A stretch of DNA of 64,000 nucleotides from JAJAZB01 sp965249815. GTDB lineage: Bacteria; Bacteroidota; Bacteroidia; Cytophagales; Spirosomataceae. Location: NCBI GenBank assembly GCA_965249815.1, contig CBDFMV010000003.1, positions 3,658,001 to 3,722,000 on the forward strand, given 5' to 3'. Under the pieces are notes generated by a model. It did not search any database, was not told the origin of the DNA, and saw only the letters and a program-made list of their open reading frames with translations. Below, piece by piece: positions 26,080-34,524 of the stretch; positions within the stretch are counted from its first letter, which is position 1, and each line of letters starts with the position of its first letter. The position numbers were made by a program, and so were the translations under genes.

Positions 26080-26106
26080 CCCCGGTACGACTGTTCGTAC
26101 CGGGGG
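26080..26106. terminator. Bidirectional terminator hairpin
   Basis: CCCCGGTACGA, CTGT, TCGTACCGGGG preceded by seven A residues. It lies between the lipoprotein gene and the convergent barrel gene. The poly-T on the minus-strand side is clear; the plus-strand side lacks a long T run. Confidence 0.65.
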
Positions 26107-26128
26107 CCAGTTTGTACCAAAAACAGAC

Positions 26129-26770
26129 TCAGGGCCGGACGGAACCGGAATTCTCGTCGTAGTTACCAAGCGGGAAACTGATGCCGATGGTGGCCGAGAA
26201 GGCCCCGTTTTTCCAGACCAGGTTGTCAGGCTTGTGGATGTCGGTCAGGCCCAGGCCGTAGCGCACGTCGAGGTTGACCCAGCGCTGGTGTTGCAGGGCG
26301 AAGTTAAGCCCCCCGCCGAAGGTCGCGCCAAAATCGAACGAATTGATGTCGTTGACTTTGGTACCGTTCTTGTCTTTTGCCGACAACAAAAAGCCCACGT
26401 GCGGGCCGAGAAACAACTTGGGGCGCACCGTGCCGGGTCGCAGGCCATGCCCGAAATAAAACACGGCCAGTGCGGGAATCTGGAGATAATCGAGTTTCAA
26501 CTTGCCGGCGTAGGGCAGAGTGGTGCTGAAATTGGCCCCCAATTGGCTGTACGTGAGCTGGGCGCTGACGCCGAAGGTCTCTTTGATACTGTAATTGAGG
26601 AAACCACCCACCAGTAAACCGGCTTTCGAGGTGTTGTTGCCGATGTCGCCGCGAAGGTTGGACACGTTGACGCCGATGAGCGGGCCAGCGGACAAATTGC
26701 GGGCACGTTGTGCGGAAACGGAGAAAGAAACGAGAACGGCGGCGAACAAAAGCAGACTTTTTTGACTCAT
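26129..26770 (-). CDS. PorT-like outer-membrane beta-barrel protein
   Basis: 213 residues, signal peptide ending SFSVSAQ. Alternating strands (SAGPLIGVNVSNLRGD, KAGLLVGGFLNYSIKETFGVS, LQIPALAVFYFG, KLFLGPHVGFLLSA, WVNLDVRYGLGLTDI) and the final SATIGISFPLG match the OmpA_b-brl_2/PorT-like eight-strand family of Bacteroidota. Function unknown, probably structural or adhesion-related at the outer membrane. No partner genes adjacent. Confidence 0.85.
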   Translation of the reverse strand: MSQKSLLLFAAVLVSFSVSAQRARNLSAGPLIGVNVSNLRGDIGNNTSKAGLLVGGFLNYSIKETFGVSAQLTYSQLGANFSTTLPYAGKLKLDYLQIPALAVFYFGHGLRPGTVRPKLFLGPHVGFLLSAKDKNGTKVNDINSFDFGATFGGGLNFALQHQRWVNLDVRYGLGLTDIHKPDNLVWKNGAFSATIGISFPLGNYDENSGSVRP

Positions 26771-26889
26771 GGTTTGGAATGAAATTTTAATTTGGGGAAA
26801 TAAATCATCGGGTTAACGAAAAAAATTGTGCCCGCTGGTTGAAATGCCCCGCCGAGTGCCCGTGAAGTTTACGCTTAAAAACGCTTCCC

Positions 26890-27447
26890 ATGCCGACCGT
26901 ACCCGTTACCAAAGGCAGTTTGCTGATTGCGGAGCCTTTCCTGGGCGATCCCAATTTTGAGCGCAGCGTGGTGCTGATGTGCGAGCATAACGAGCGCGGT
27001 TCGTTCGGGCTGGTGTGGAACCAGGCCACCCAACTCCACCTCGACGACGTGCTCAACGACGACATTTACCCCGACGTGCCGCTCTATGTGGGTGGGCCGG
27101 TGGAGCAGAACACGCTACATTTCATCCACCGGCGGGCCGACCTGCTGCCGACCTCGCGGCAACTGACCGACGGCTTGCACTGGGGCGGCGATTTTGCCGA
27201 AGTCAAGCGCCTGCTCAACGTGGGCACGCTGCCGCCGGGCGACATCCGCTTTTTCGTGGGCTACTCCGGCTGGGGCGAAGGGCAACTCGACGGCGAACTC
27301 AAACGCGATTCGTGGATTGTGACGTCCACCTCGGCCAACTTTCTGTTCGACACCGCCCCCGACCAGTTCTGGCGGGCCGTGCTCCGCGGCATGGGCGGCC
27401 AGTATCGCGTCCTTTCGCACTACCCAACCGACCCGAGGCTGAACTGA
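26890..27447 (+). CDS. YqgE/AlgH family protein
   Basis: 185 residues. Typical family stretches are KGSLLIAEPFLGDPNFERSV, ERGSFGLVWNQ, LYVGGPVEQNTLHFIH, DIRFFVGYSGWGEGQLDGEL and the C-terminal PDQFWRAVLRGMGG. The family is widespread, cytosolic and of unsettled biochemical function. No upstream promoter element recognised. A palindromic repeat begins one base after the stop codon. Confidence 0.93.
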   Translation: MPTVPVTKGSLLIAEPFLGDPNFERSVVLMCEHNERGSFGLVWNQATQLHLDDVLNDDIYPDVPLYVGGPVEQNTLHFIHRRADLLPTSRQLTDGLHWGGDFAEVKRLLNVGTLPPGDIRFFVGYSGWGEGQLDGELKRDSWIVTSTSANFLFDTAPDQFWRAVLRGMGGQYRVLSHYPTDPRLN

Positions 27448-27448
27448 A

Positions 27449-27531
27449 CAATGACCAGTTACCATTGACCAGTGACCGATGATTAAATGATGAATTTTCA
27501 TTGGTCAATGGTAACTGGTAACTGGTCATTG
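27449..27531. repeat. Intergenic palindromic word repeat (CAATGACCAGTTACCATTGACCA family)
   Basis: The left arm (27449-27471) and right arm (27502-27531) are reverse complements, except that the right arm carries one extra seven-base TAACTGG unit. The arms fill the gap between the yqgE stop and the icmF stop exactly, ending one base before the latter. It may act as a transcript end for both genes; the extra unit suggests slippage or copying. Confidence 0.75.
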
Positions 27532-30500
27532 CTACATGTTTCGCCGGTACTGCCCGCCTACTTCGTAGAGCGCGTGGGTCAACTGGCCGAGGGTGCAGAC
27601 TTTTACGGCCTCCATCAGCGCGGCGAAGGTATTTTTTCCGGAAAGGGCGGCCTCCTGTACGGCACGGAGCGCGGCGGGCGCGGCTTCGGCGTGACGGGCC
27701 TGGAACTGGTCGCGCTCGGCCACGGCGAGGCGTTTTTCTTCCTCGCCTGATCGGATGACTTCGCGCGGCACCACGGTGGGCGAGCCAGCCGGGTCGAGAA
27801 ACGTGTTGACGCCCACGATGGGCAGCGTGCCGCTGTGTTTGCGCATCTCATACTCCATGCTTTCGTCCTGAATCCGGCTGCGCTGGTACATCCGTTCCAT
27901 CGCGCCGAGTACGCCGCCGCGTTCGTTGAGCCGCAGAAATTCCTGGTACACGGCTTCCTCGACCAACTCGGTCAGTTCCTCGACCACGAAGCTACCCTGC
28001 AACGGATTCTCGGTTTTCGTCAGCCCAAACTCCTGGTTGATAATCAGTTGAATGGCCAGCGCCCGCCGGACGCTTTCCTGGGTGGGCGTGGTGATGGCCT
28101 CGTCGTAGGCGTTGGTGTGGAGCGAATTGGCGTTGTCCATCAGCGCCGTGAGCGCCTGGAGCGTGGTGCGGATGTCGTTGAAGGCGATTTCCTGGGCGTG
28201 GAGGCTGCGGCCCGAGGTCTGGATGTGGTACTTGAGTTTCTGCGAACGTTCGTTGGCTCCGTAACGGAATTTCATCGCTTTGGCCCAAATCCGCCGGGCC
28301 ACCCGGCCCATCACCGTATACTCGGGGTCCATGCCGTTCGAGAAAAAGAACGAGAGGTTGGGCGCGAACTCGTCCACCTTCAGACCCCGGCTGAGGTAAT
28401 ATTCCACGAGCGTAAAGCCGTTGGAAAGCGTGAAGGCCAGTTGGGAAATCGGATTGGCCCCCGCCTCGGCGATGTGGTAACCGCTGACGCTGACCGAGTA
28501 AAAGTTGCGGACGCTGTTTTCGATGAAGTATTCCTGAATGTCGCCCATCATCCTCAGGGCGAATTCGGTGCTGAAAATGCAGGTGTTCTGGGCCTGGTCT
28601 TCCTTCAAAATATCGGCCTGCACGGTGCCCCGGACGGTTTTCAGCGTTTCGGCTTTGATTTTCTCGTAAACGCTTTTGTCAACGACCGCATCGCCGGAGA
28701 CGCCGAGAAGCGCCAGGCCGAGGCCATTGTGACCTTCGGAGAGGTCGGCGCGGTAAGTAGCCGACGCCCGCCGACCGGAGGTCGCCGCTACTTTTTCGAC
28801 TTGTTGGTCGATGGCCGCGTTCAGGAACATGGCCAAAATAATCGGCGCGGGGCCGTTGATCGTCATTGAAACCGAGGTGGCGGGGTCGCAGAGGTCGAAG
28901 CCGGAGTACAGCCGCTTGGCGTCGTCGAGGGTGCAGACGTTCACGCCCGAATTGCCGACTTTGCCCCAGATATCGGGGCGCGGGTCGGGGTCTTCGCCGT
29001 AGAGCGTGACTGAATCGAAGGCGGTGGAAAGCCGTTTGGCGGGCTGGCCCTGGGATAGGTAGTGAAACCGCCGGTTGGTGCGCTCGGCGAGTCCTTCGCC
29101 CGCGAACATCCGCGCCGGGGCTTCGCCTTCGCGCTTGAGCGGAAACACACCCGCCGTGAACGGGAATTCGCCCGGCAGGTTTTCGGTCATTCGCCAGCGC
29201 AGCAAATCGCCCCAATCGCTGTATTTGGGCAAACTGACCTTTGGAATTCGGGTGCCGGAGAGGGAGGTCGTCGTCAGGTTCTGCTCGATGAGTTTGCCCC
29301 GAACCGGGTACTGGTACACGTCGGCGGCGTAGCGGCGCTGGAGTTCGGGCCATTCGTCGAGCAGGCGGCGGGCGGCGGGGTGCAGGGTTTTTTCAACTTC
29401 GTCGCGTACGGTTTCAAGCTCGGAAATCGTGGGGCTTCCCGCCTGCTGCAGCACCTGAATCGCGCCGTTTAATCGGTAAACTTCCCGCGCTTTGGCGACC
29501 TGTTCTTCCGTGAAGGCGGCGTAGCGGCGGCTTTCCGCTACAATTTCGGCCAGATACCGGCTGCGCTCGGGGGCGATAAGTGGGGCGGTTTTTTCGGAAA
29601 AGAACGCCATCCCTGGCGAATCGTGTGGTTCATCGATGGGAGCGTCGGGCGACTGCGCCACCAGGTGTTGAAACAGCGCGTTCATCCCCGCGTCGTTGAA
29701 CTGCGCGGCGTGGGTTGCGAACACGGGCAACGCCTCGTCGGGCGTTGCCCAGTCGTTGCGGGTGCGGCGGAGTTGTTTGCGCACGTCGCGGAGGGCATCC
29801 AGCGAGCCGGGTTTGTCGAATTTGTTGATGACTACCGCGTCGGCGAAGTCGAGCATGTCGATTTTTTCCAACTGCGTGGCCGCGCCGTATTCCGCCGTCA
29901 TCACGTACAGGCTGAAATCGACCAGTTCGGTGATGGCCGTGTCCGACTGGCCGATGCCGGAGGTTTCGAGCAAAATCCAGTCGAATCCGGCGGCTTTGCA
30001 CACGGCCACGGCATCGCGCAGGTGCTGACTCACCGACGCGTGGGCCTGCCGGGTGGCCATCGAACGCATGAAGACGGCTGGGCCGCTGACCGCATTCATC
30101 CGGATCCGGTCGCCGAGCAACGCACCGCCGGTTTTTCGTTTCGACGGGTCGACGGATAAAATGGCGAGGTTTTTTTCGGGAAATTGCTGTTTGAACCGCA
30201 GCACCAGTTCATCCACCAGCGACGATTTCCCCGCGCCGCCGGTGCCCGTTATCCCGAATACAACTGACCGCAAAACCTCACCGGTTTTCAAAACCGGTGA
30301 GGTTTCTGTCGTGAAGGCGTCCGGGCGGTTTTCCGCCCACGAAATCAGCCTACCAAGCGTGAGTGGGTCGCGCTGGGCGAGGCGTTCGGGCCAGTTGCCG
30401 GGCAGCGGAGCGGGGCGCGGCTGGTCGCAGTGGGCCAGCAAATCGGCAATCATGCCGTGCAAGCCCATCGTCCGGCCGTCGTCGGGGGAGTAGAGGCGGG

Positions 30501-30888
30501 TGATGCCGTAGGCGTGGAGTTCGGCCAGTTCGTGGGGCAGAATCGTGCCGCCGCCGCCACCGAAAATGCGCACGTCGGCGGCCCCGCGATCGTGCAGCAA
30601 ATCGTGCAGGTATTTGAAAAATTCGAGGTGTCCGCCCTGGTAGCTCGTCACGGCCACGGCGTGGGCATCTTCCTGGATGACCGCGCTCACGATTTCCTCC
30701 GCCGAGCGGTTGTGGCCGAGGTGAATCACCTCCGCGCCACCCGCCTGCATCAGTCGCCGCATGAGGTTAATGGCCGCGTCGTGGCCGTCGAACAGCGAGC
30801 CGGCCGTGACGATGCGGATGGGCGCGGCAACCGCGGTTGCTACCTCCGACTCAGCGGGTTGTTGCAATCGGTTTAGATGGTCGATCAT
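27532..30888 (-). CDS. icmF: Fused isobutyryl-CoA mutase IcmF (B12-binding, GTPase, mutase)
   Basis: 1118 residues. The B12-binding domain is N-terminal (SLFDGHD; His36 is the base-off ligand in the DxHxxG-type motif). Next comes the MeaB-type G-protein chaperone domain with Walker A GTGGAGKSS (215-223). The substrate-binding TIM-barrel part includes SVSMTINGPAPIILAMFLNA and IDQQVEK, typical of IcmF rather than methylmalonyl-CoA mutase. The enzyme interconverts isobutyryl-CoA and n-butyryl-CoA with adenosylcobalamin in the cytosol. Odd: residues 195-206 of the linker between the B12 and GTPase domains are encoded by a 33-bp near-perfect palindrome. The frame is intact. No B12 riboswitch recognised upstream. 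Confidence 0.94.
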   Translation of the reverse strand: MIDHLNRLQQPAESEVATAVAAPIRIVTAGSLFDGHDAAINLMRRLMQAGGAEVIHLGHNRSAEEIVSAVIQEDAHAVAVTSYQGGHLEFFKYLHDLLHDRGAADVRIFGGGGGTILPHELAELHAYGITRLYSPDDGRTMGLHGMIADLLAHCDQPRPAPLPGNWPERLAQRDPLTLGRLISWAENRPDAFTTETSPVLKTGEVLRSVVFGITGTGGAGKSSLVDELVLRFKQQFPEKNLAILSVDPSKRKTGGALLGDRIRMNAVSGPAVFMRSMATRQAHASVSQHLRDAVAVCKAAGFDWILLETSGIGQSDTAITELVDFSLYVMTAEYGAATQLEKIDMLDFADAVVINKFDKPGSLDALRDVRKQLRRTRNDWATPDEALPVFATHAAQFNDAGMNALFQHLVAQSPDAPIDEPHDSPGMAFFSEKTAPLIAPERSRYLAEIVAESRRYAAFTEEQVAKAREVYRLNGAIQVLQQAGSPTISELETVRDEVEKTLHPAARRLLDEWPELQRRYAADVYQYPVRGKLIEQNLTTTSLSGTRIPKVSLPKYSDWGDLLRWRMTENLPGEFPFTAGVFPLKREGEAPARMFAGEGLAERTNRRFHYLSQGQPAKRLSTAFDSVTLYGEDPDPRPDIWGKVGNSGVNVCTLDDAKRLYSGFDLCDPATSVSMTINGPAPIILAMFLNAAIDQQVEKVAATSGRRASATYRADLSEGHNGLGLALLGVSGDAVVDKSVYEKIKAETLKTVRGTVQADILKEDQAQNTCIFSTEFALRMMGDIQEYFIENSVRNFYSVSVSGYHIAEAGANPISQLAFTLSNGFTLVEYYLSRGLKVDEFAPNLSFFFSNGMDPEYTVMGRVARRIWAKAMKFRYGANERSQKLKYHIQTSGRSLHAQEIAFNDIRTTLQALTALMDNANSLHTNAYDEAITTPTQESVRRALAIQLIINQEFGLTKTENPLQGSFVVEELTELVEEAVYQEFLRLNERGGVLGAMERMYQRSRIQDESMEYEMRKHSGTLPIVGVNTFLDPAGSPTVVPREVIRSGEEEKRLAVAERDQFQARHAEAAPAALRAVQEAALSGKNTFAALMEAVKVCTLGQLTHALYEVGGQYRRNM
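30273..30305. repeat. 33-bp palindrome inside icmF
   Basis: AAACCTCACCGGTTTT, one C, then AAAACCGGTGAGGTTT: 16-bp perfect arms. Length and layout equal the intergenic palindrome at 33548-33580. Differences in one arm are matched in the other. It is an insertion kept in frame in an interdomain linker. Confidence 0.75.
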
Positions 30889-30980
30889 GGCCTAAAATTC
30901 CGGCTTTTCCGGCACGGAAACAAAACGCCCAACTTCGGGCAAAGTTGGGCGTAACGGTGGGCGGGAAACCTGAAACGGCG

Positions 30981-31445
30981 TTAAGGCTTGCCGTTGGCCT
31001 GCTGCCGGTTCAGTTTTTCGATCAGCATCCGGGTGAATTGCTGCTCGGTTTTGTAAAGTTCGGCCAGTTGGCGCACGTTGATGACCTTTAAGAAACGGTT
31101 CATGTACTCCTTGTCCAGATCGACTTCCTTTTGCCGCAGGCTCATCATTTCCCGCAAATCGGCGAGAATTTTGTCGTCCGAAGCCGTCAGGTTGCTGGTT
31201 TCAGCGTTGAGCTGGCGAATGGCCTGCCGGGTTTCCATTTTCCGGGCTTCAAATTCGTTGAACACAGGCCAGAATTGCTGCGACTGCTCCGTGGTCAGGT
31301 TCAACCGGTTGGTAATCAGAGCAATTTTTGCGTTCTGAATGCGCTGAAGCCCCGGTTTGTTCTGGGCCAGGCCCACCGTTCCGGCCAGCAACAAACTGCA
31401 AAGCACGAAAGCAAAGCGGCAGAGGCGGGTTAGTTTATAAAACAT
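30981..31445 (-). CDS. Spy/CpxP-like periplasmic protein
   Basis: 154 residues from the ATG at 31445, which overlaps the upstream gene's end by eleven bases. A signal peptide ends at GTVGLAQ. Two LTxxQ-like stretches characterise the family; LTTEQSQQFWPVFNEFEARK is clear, followed by long amphipathic helices. Spy-like proteins are periplasmic chaperones or stress sensors. It is the last gene of a unit made of an ECF sigma factor, a single-pass membrane protein and this protein, comparable to sigma factor plus metal or envelope-stress sensor modules. Confidence 0.8.
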   Translation of the reverse strand: MFYKLTRLCRFAFVLCSLLLAGTVGLAQNKPGLQRIQNAKIALITNRLNLTTEQSQQFWPVFNEFEARKMETRQAIRQLNAETSNLTASDDKILADLREMMSLRQKEVDLDKEYMNRFLKVINVRQLAELYKTEQQFTRMLIEKLNRQQANGKP

Positions 31446-31869
31446 CGTCCAGGTTCTGAGTTTCAAGGTGTTCCAAAATATCGTTGTCCGACACATTCAA
31501 TTGCTGCACACCCACGACAGTGCCCGGCTTCACAACGGCCATGCTTCCTGCCTGATCCTCCAGGTCGAACGGGGTGAGGTTCTGGTTGTGGAGGTAATCC
31601 ACGATGGCCGCGTTTTCCACCGTAGTCAGCATTTCCGTGCCCAGCGCGCCCTGTTTGCGCGGCATGCTCTGGAAAACGAGCACCGCCACCAGGCCAACGC
31701 TGGCCAGCGACGCCAGCGTGCGCTGCCAGTTCCAGCTAATCGTGAACGCCGGACTGGGCTTGGCCACGCGAGTCTGTACCCGCTGGGGCAATTCGTCGAA
31801 GTAGCCTTCCGGTACGGAAAATAAAGCCTTCTTCGGGATGTCGTCCAGGGCAACTCGTTTCTTTTCCAT
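31435..31869 (-). CDS. Single-pass membrane protein, putative anti-sigma factor
   Basis: 144 residues. A cytosolic-type N-terminus (IPKKALFSVPEGYFDELPQRV) precedes one hydrophobic helix at about 50-66, followed by a periplasmic-type tail containing SDNDILEHLETQNLDD. There is no zinc anti-sigma HxxxCxxC motif. The 'P.GYFDELP' start is frequent in Bacteroidota proteins encoded next to ECF sigma factors. Role as sigma regulator is inferred from position, 65 bp after the sigma gene. Confidence 0.7.
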   Translation of the reverse strand: MEKKRVALDDIPKKALFSVPEGYFDELPQRVQTRVAKPSPAFTISWNWQRTLASLASVGLVAVLVFQSMPRKQGALGTEMLTTVENAAIVDYLHNQNLTPFDLEDQAGSMAVVKPGTVVGVQQLNVSDNDILEHLETQNLDDVL

Positions 31870-31934
31870 CGTTCTTCGGCACCCGCTCAGCGGTGCGTTT
31901 ATTGGTGGGTTTGACGTCTCAACTGACCGACCGT

Positions 31935-32474
31935 TTAATTTTTCGCCAGAAAATCCTCAATTTTCTTTACCGCCAGGTGGTATGAGGCCTTCAGTGCGCC
32001 CACCGACGTGCCCGTTACTTCGGCCATGTCGTCGTACTTCATTTCGTCGAAATACTTCAGGTTGAACACCAGCCGCTGCTTGTCGGGCAGCGTCAGGATG
32101 GCTTTTTGGAGTTTCAACTGAATTTCGTCGCCCGTCAGGCCCGGATTTTCGTCGAGTTTATTGGCCAGTTCGTTTTCAACGTCGCCGATGGGCAGAAAAA
32201 ACCGGCGGCGTTTTTTCGCCAGAAAATTCAGGCACTCGTTGGTGGCGATGCGGTAAATCCAGGTGTACACCTGCGCATCGCCCCGAAATTTGGGCAGCGC
32301 CTGCCAGACTTTGATGAACGTTTCCTGGGTCAAATCGTCGGCGTCGTCGTGGTCGATGACCATCTTGCGGATGAGCCAATACACCTTCTGCTGGTACTTG
32401 CGCACGAGCAGGTTGAACCCAAAATTGCGGGTCTCGGGATTGGCAACTTTTTCAAGCAGTTCCGCGTCGGTCAT
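31935..32474 (-). CDS. ECF-type RNA polymerase sigma factor
   Basis: 179 residues. Region 2 contains NLLVRKYQQKVYWLIRKMV and DHDDADDLTQETFIKVWQAL, with the -10-contacting helix YTWIYRIATNECLNF. Region 4 is LPDKQRLVFNLKYFDEMKYDDMAE, the -35-recognising HTH. It should direct transcription of an envelope-linked regulon. First of three genes with the putative anti-sigma factor and the Spy-like protein. No region 3, as expected for group 4. Confidence 0.93.
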   Translation of the reverse strand: MTDAELLEKVANPETRNFGFNLLVRKYQQKVYWLIRKMVIDHDDADDLTQETFIKVWQALPKFRGDAQVYTWIYRIATNECLNFLAKKRRRFFLPIGDVENELANKLDENPGLTGDEIQLKLQKAILTLPDKQRLVFNLKYFDEMKYDDMAEVTGTSVGALKASYHLAVKKIEDFLAKN

Positions 32475-32478
32475 TCTT

Positions 32479-32571
32479 GAGTTTACAGTTTACAGTTCAC
32501 AGTTTAACAGTTGAAAGCATCAGAAGCGGTTACTCCGTGAACTGTAAACTGATAAACTGTGAACTGTGAAC
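32479..32571. repeat. Intergenic word repeat, GTTTACAGTT/AACTGTAAAC family
   Basis: Three overlapping GTTTACAGTT-like words on the left face three AACTGTAAACTG-like words on the right across a short centre, so a long imperfect hairpin is possible. It fills the gap between the sigma-factor start and the transketolase stop and touches the latter. Confidence 0.7.
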
Positions 32572-33528
32572 TTATTTTTTCCGCGCCATCGCCCGCTCGG
32601 CGGCTTCGACGAGGTGGCCCGCCGTGAGGCCGTATTTTTCCATCAACTGGTCGGGGGTACCGCTTTCTCCGAAGGTGTCCTGGGTACCCACCAGTTCGAG
32701 CGGTGAGGGCAGTTGGGCGCTCAGCACGTGGGCGATGCTTTCGCCCAGGCCACCCCACACGTTGTGCTCCTCGGCGCTGACGGCGCAGCCCGTTTTGCGC
32801 ACGGAGGCTAAGATGGCTTCCACGTCGAGGGGTTTAATCGTGTGGATATTGATAATTTCGGCGTTGATGCCCCGCTCGGCCAGCGTTTCACCCGCCTCGA
32901 TGGCCTTCCAGACCAGGTGGCCCGTGGCGAAAATGCTCACGTCGGTGCCTTCGTTGACCATCCAGGCCTTGCCGATTTCAAACCTCTGGTCGGGGTCGGT
33001 GAAAACCGGCACCACGGGCCGCCCGAAGCGCAGGTACACCGGCCCGACGTGGTCGGCGATGGCGATGGTGGCGGCTTTGGTCTGGTTGAAATCGCAGGGG
33101 TTGATAACCGTCATACCGGGCAGCATTTTCATCAGGCCCAAATCTTCGAGAATCTGGTGCGTGGCACCGTCTTCGCCCAGGGTGAGGCCCGCGTGCGAGG
33201 CGCACAGTTTCACGTTTTTGCCCGAATACGCCACCGACTGCCGGATTTGGTCGTACACGCGCCCGGTCGAGAAGTTGGCGAAGGTGCTCGTGAAGGGGAT
33301 TTTCCCGCCAATCGTCAGCCCGGCGGCCACGCCGACCATGTTGGCCTCGGAAATGCCCATCTGGAAAAACCGCTCGGGGTTTTCTTCAATAAACTTCTCC
33401 AGTTTCAGTGACCCCACCAGGTCGGCGCAGAGCGCCACCACGTTGGGGTTCGAGCGGCCCAGTTCGGTCATGCCCGCGCCAAAGCCGGAACGGGTGTCTT
33501 TTTTCTCGGTGTAGGGGTATTTTTTCAT
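32572..33528 (-). CDS. Transketolase, C-terminal subunit
   Basis: 318 residues carrying the pyrimidine-binding and C-terminal domains of a split transketolase: SEANMVGVAAGLTIGGKIPF, THQILEDLGLMKMLPGMTVI, and the C-terminal part SAEEHNVWGGLGESIAHVL. It acts with the N-terminal subunit encoded 58 bp upstream to exchange two-carbon units in the pentose phosphate pathway using thiamine diphosphate. Split transketolases are common in Bacteroidota and archaea. The same pattern can belong to 1-deoxyxylulose-5-phosphate-synthase-like pairs, but the motifs favour transketolase. Confidence 0.92.
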   Translation of the reverse strand: MKKYPYTEKKDTRSGFGAGMTELGRSNPNVVALCADLVGSLKLEKFIEENPERFFQMGISEANMVGVAAGLTIGGKIPFTSTFANFSTGRVYDQIRQSVAYSGKNVKLCASHAGLTLGEDGATHQILEDLGLMKMLPGMTVINPCDFNQTKAATIAIADHVGPVYLRFGRPVVPVFTDPDQRFEIGKAWMVNEGTDVSIFATGHLVWKAIEAGETLAERGINAEIINIHTIKPLDVEAILASVRKTGCAVSAEEHNVWGGLGESIAHVLSAQLPSPLELVGTQDTFGESGTPDQLMEKYGLTAGHLVEAAERAMARKK

Positions 33529-33547
33529 GAAAAGGTATCGATCAGAA

Positions 33548-33580
33548 AGACCTAACAGGTTTCAAAAACCTGTTAGGTCT
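33548..33580. repeat. 33-bp intergenic palindrome (AGACCTAACAGGTTT arms)
   Basis: 15-bp perfect arms around CAA, in the 58-bp gap between the two transketolase genes and six bases from the upstream gene's stop. Same length and layout as the palindrome inside icmF. This AACCTGTTAGGTT-type repeat is, from memory, common in Cytophagales genomes. Confidence 0.8.
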
Positions 33581-33586
33581 GTTGAG

Positions 33587-34450
33587 TTAATAATCCGCCT
33601 CTGACCCGTCGCCCACCAACTGGTCGAGGGCTTTCTGAAGTTGTTCGGGGTTGGGGGCGGTGCCGTGCCATTTGTGGCTACCCACCATGTAATCCACGCC
33701 CCAGCCCATTTCGGTGGTCATCACGATGAGCGTCGGCTGGCCCTGGTGGGCCAAATCGCGGGCTTCGCCGAGGGTTTTCAGCAAGTCTTCCAGCACGTTG
33801 CCGTGGGTGTGCATCACGCGCCAGCCGAAGGCTTCGTACTTGGCCCCGAGGTCGCGGTTGTTGTTGACCTGGTTGGTGGTGCCGTCGATTTGCTGGCCGT
33901 TGTAGTCGATGATGGCGATGAGGTTGTCCACGACGTGGTTGGGCGCAAACTGGGCGGCTTCCCACACCTGGCCTTCCTGCTGCTCGCCGTCGCCCATGAG
34001 CACGTACACGAGTTTGTCGTCGCCGTTGAGTTTCTTGGCCAGCGCCGCGCCGATGGCCGCCGACATTCCTTGCCCCAGCGACCCCGACGCGATGCGGATG
34101 CCCGGCAGGTGTTCGGCGGTGGCGGGGTGGCCCTGCAACCGCGAATTGAGTTTGCGGAAGGTGACCAGTTCGCTCACCGGAAAATACCCGCGCCGCGCCA
34201 GCACCGAGTACCAGACCGGCGAAATGTGGCCATTGGAAAGGAAAAACAGGTCTTCGTCGCGCCCGTCCATGTCGAAGACGACCTGGCCGTCGGGACCGGT
34301 TTTCAACCGCAAGTGGTTGAAATACAGTGAAACGAATAATTCGGTGCAGCCCAGCGAGCCGCCGGGGTGACCGGAGTTGACGGCGGCGACCATGCGCACG
34401 ATGTCGCGACGGACCTGGATGGCGAGGGATTTGAGTTCGGGAATGTCCAT
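33587..34450 (-). CDS. Transketolase, N-terminal (ThDP-binding) subunit
   Basis: 287 residues. The diphosphate-binding part of transketolase: VNSGHPGGSLGCTELFVSLY, SNGHISPVWYSVLARRG, GSLGQGMSAAIGAAL and GDGEQQEGQVWEAAQFA (the GDG...N Mg-ThDP motif, with the Asn in YNGQQIDG). Forms the active enzyme with the downstream C-terminal subunit. The gap contains the 33-bp palindrome, which could weaken read-through, so equal expression is not guaranteed. Confidence 0.92.
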   Translation of the reverse strand: MDIPELKSLAIQVRRDIVRMVAAVNSGHPGGSLGCTELFVSLYFNHLRLKTGPDGQVVFDMDGRDEDLFFLSNGHISPVWYSVLARRGYFPVSELVTFRKLNSRLQGHPATAEHLPGIRIASGSLGQGMSAAIGAALAKKLNGDDKLVYVLMGDGEQQEGQVWEAAQFAPNHVVDNLIAIIDYNGQQIDGTTNQVNNNRDLGAKYEAFGWRVMHTHGNVLEDLLKTLGEARDLAHQGQPTLIVMTTEMGWGVDYMVGSHKWHGTAPNPEQLQKALDQLVGDGSEADY

Positions 34451-34473
34451 GGAGGAGTCAGGAGTCAGGATTC

Positions 34474-34524
34474 AGGATTCAGGAGCTACTCAGGATTCAG
34501 AATCCTGAGTAGCTCCTGAATCCT
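34474..34524. repeat. Intergenic palindrome with 24-bp arms (AGGATTCAGGAGCTACTCAG)
   Basis: Perfect 24-bp arms around three bases, preceded by GGAGTCAGGAGTCAGGATTC tandem words from 34453. The right arm runs into the stop codon of bcp (34523-34525), so the repeat forms that gene's 3' end. Confidence 0.8.
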
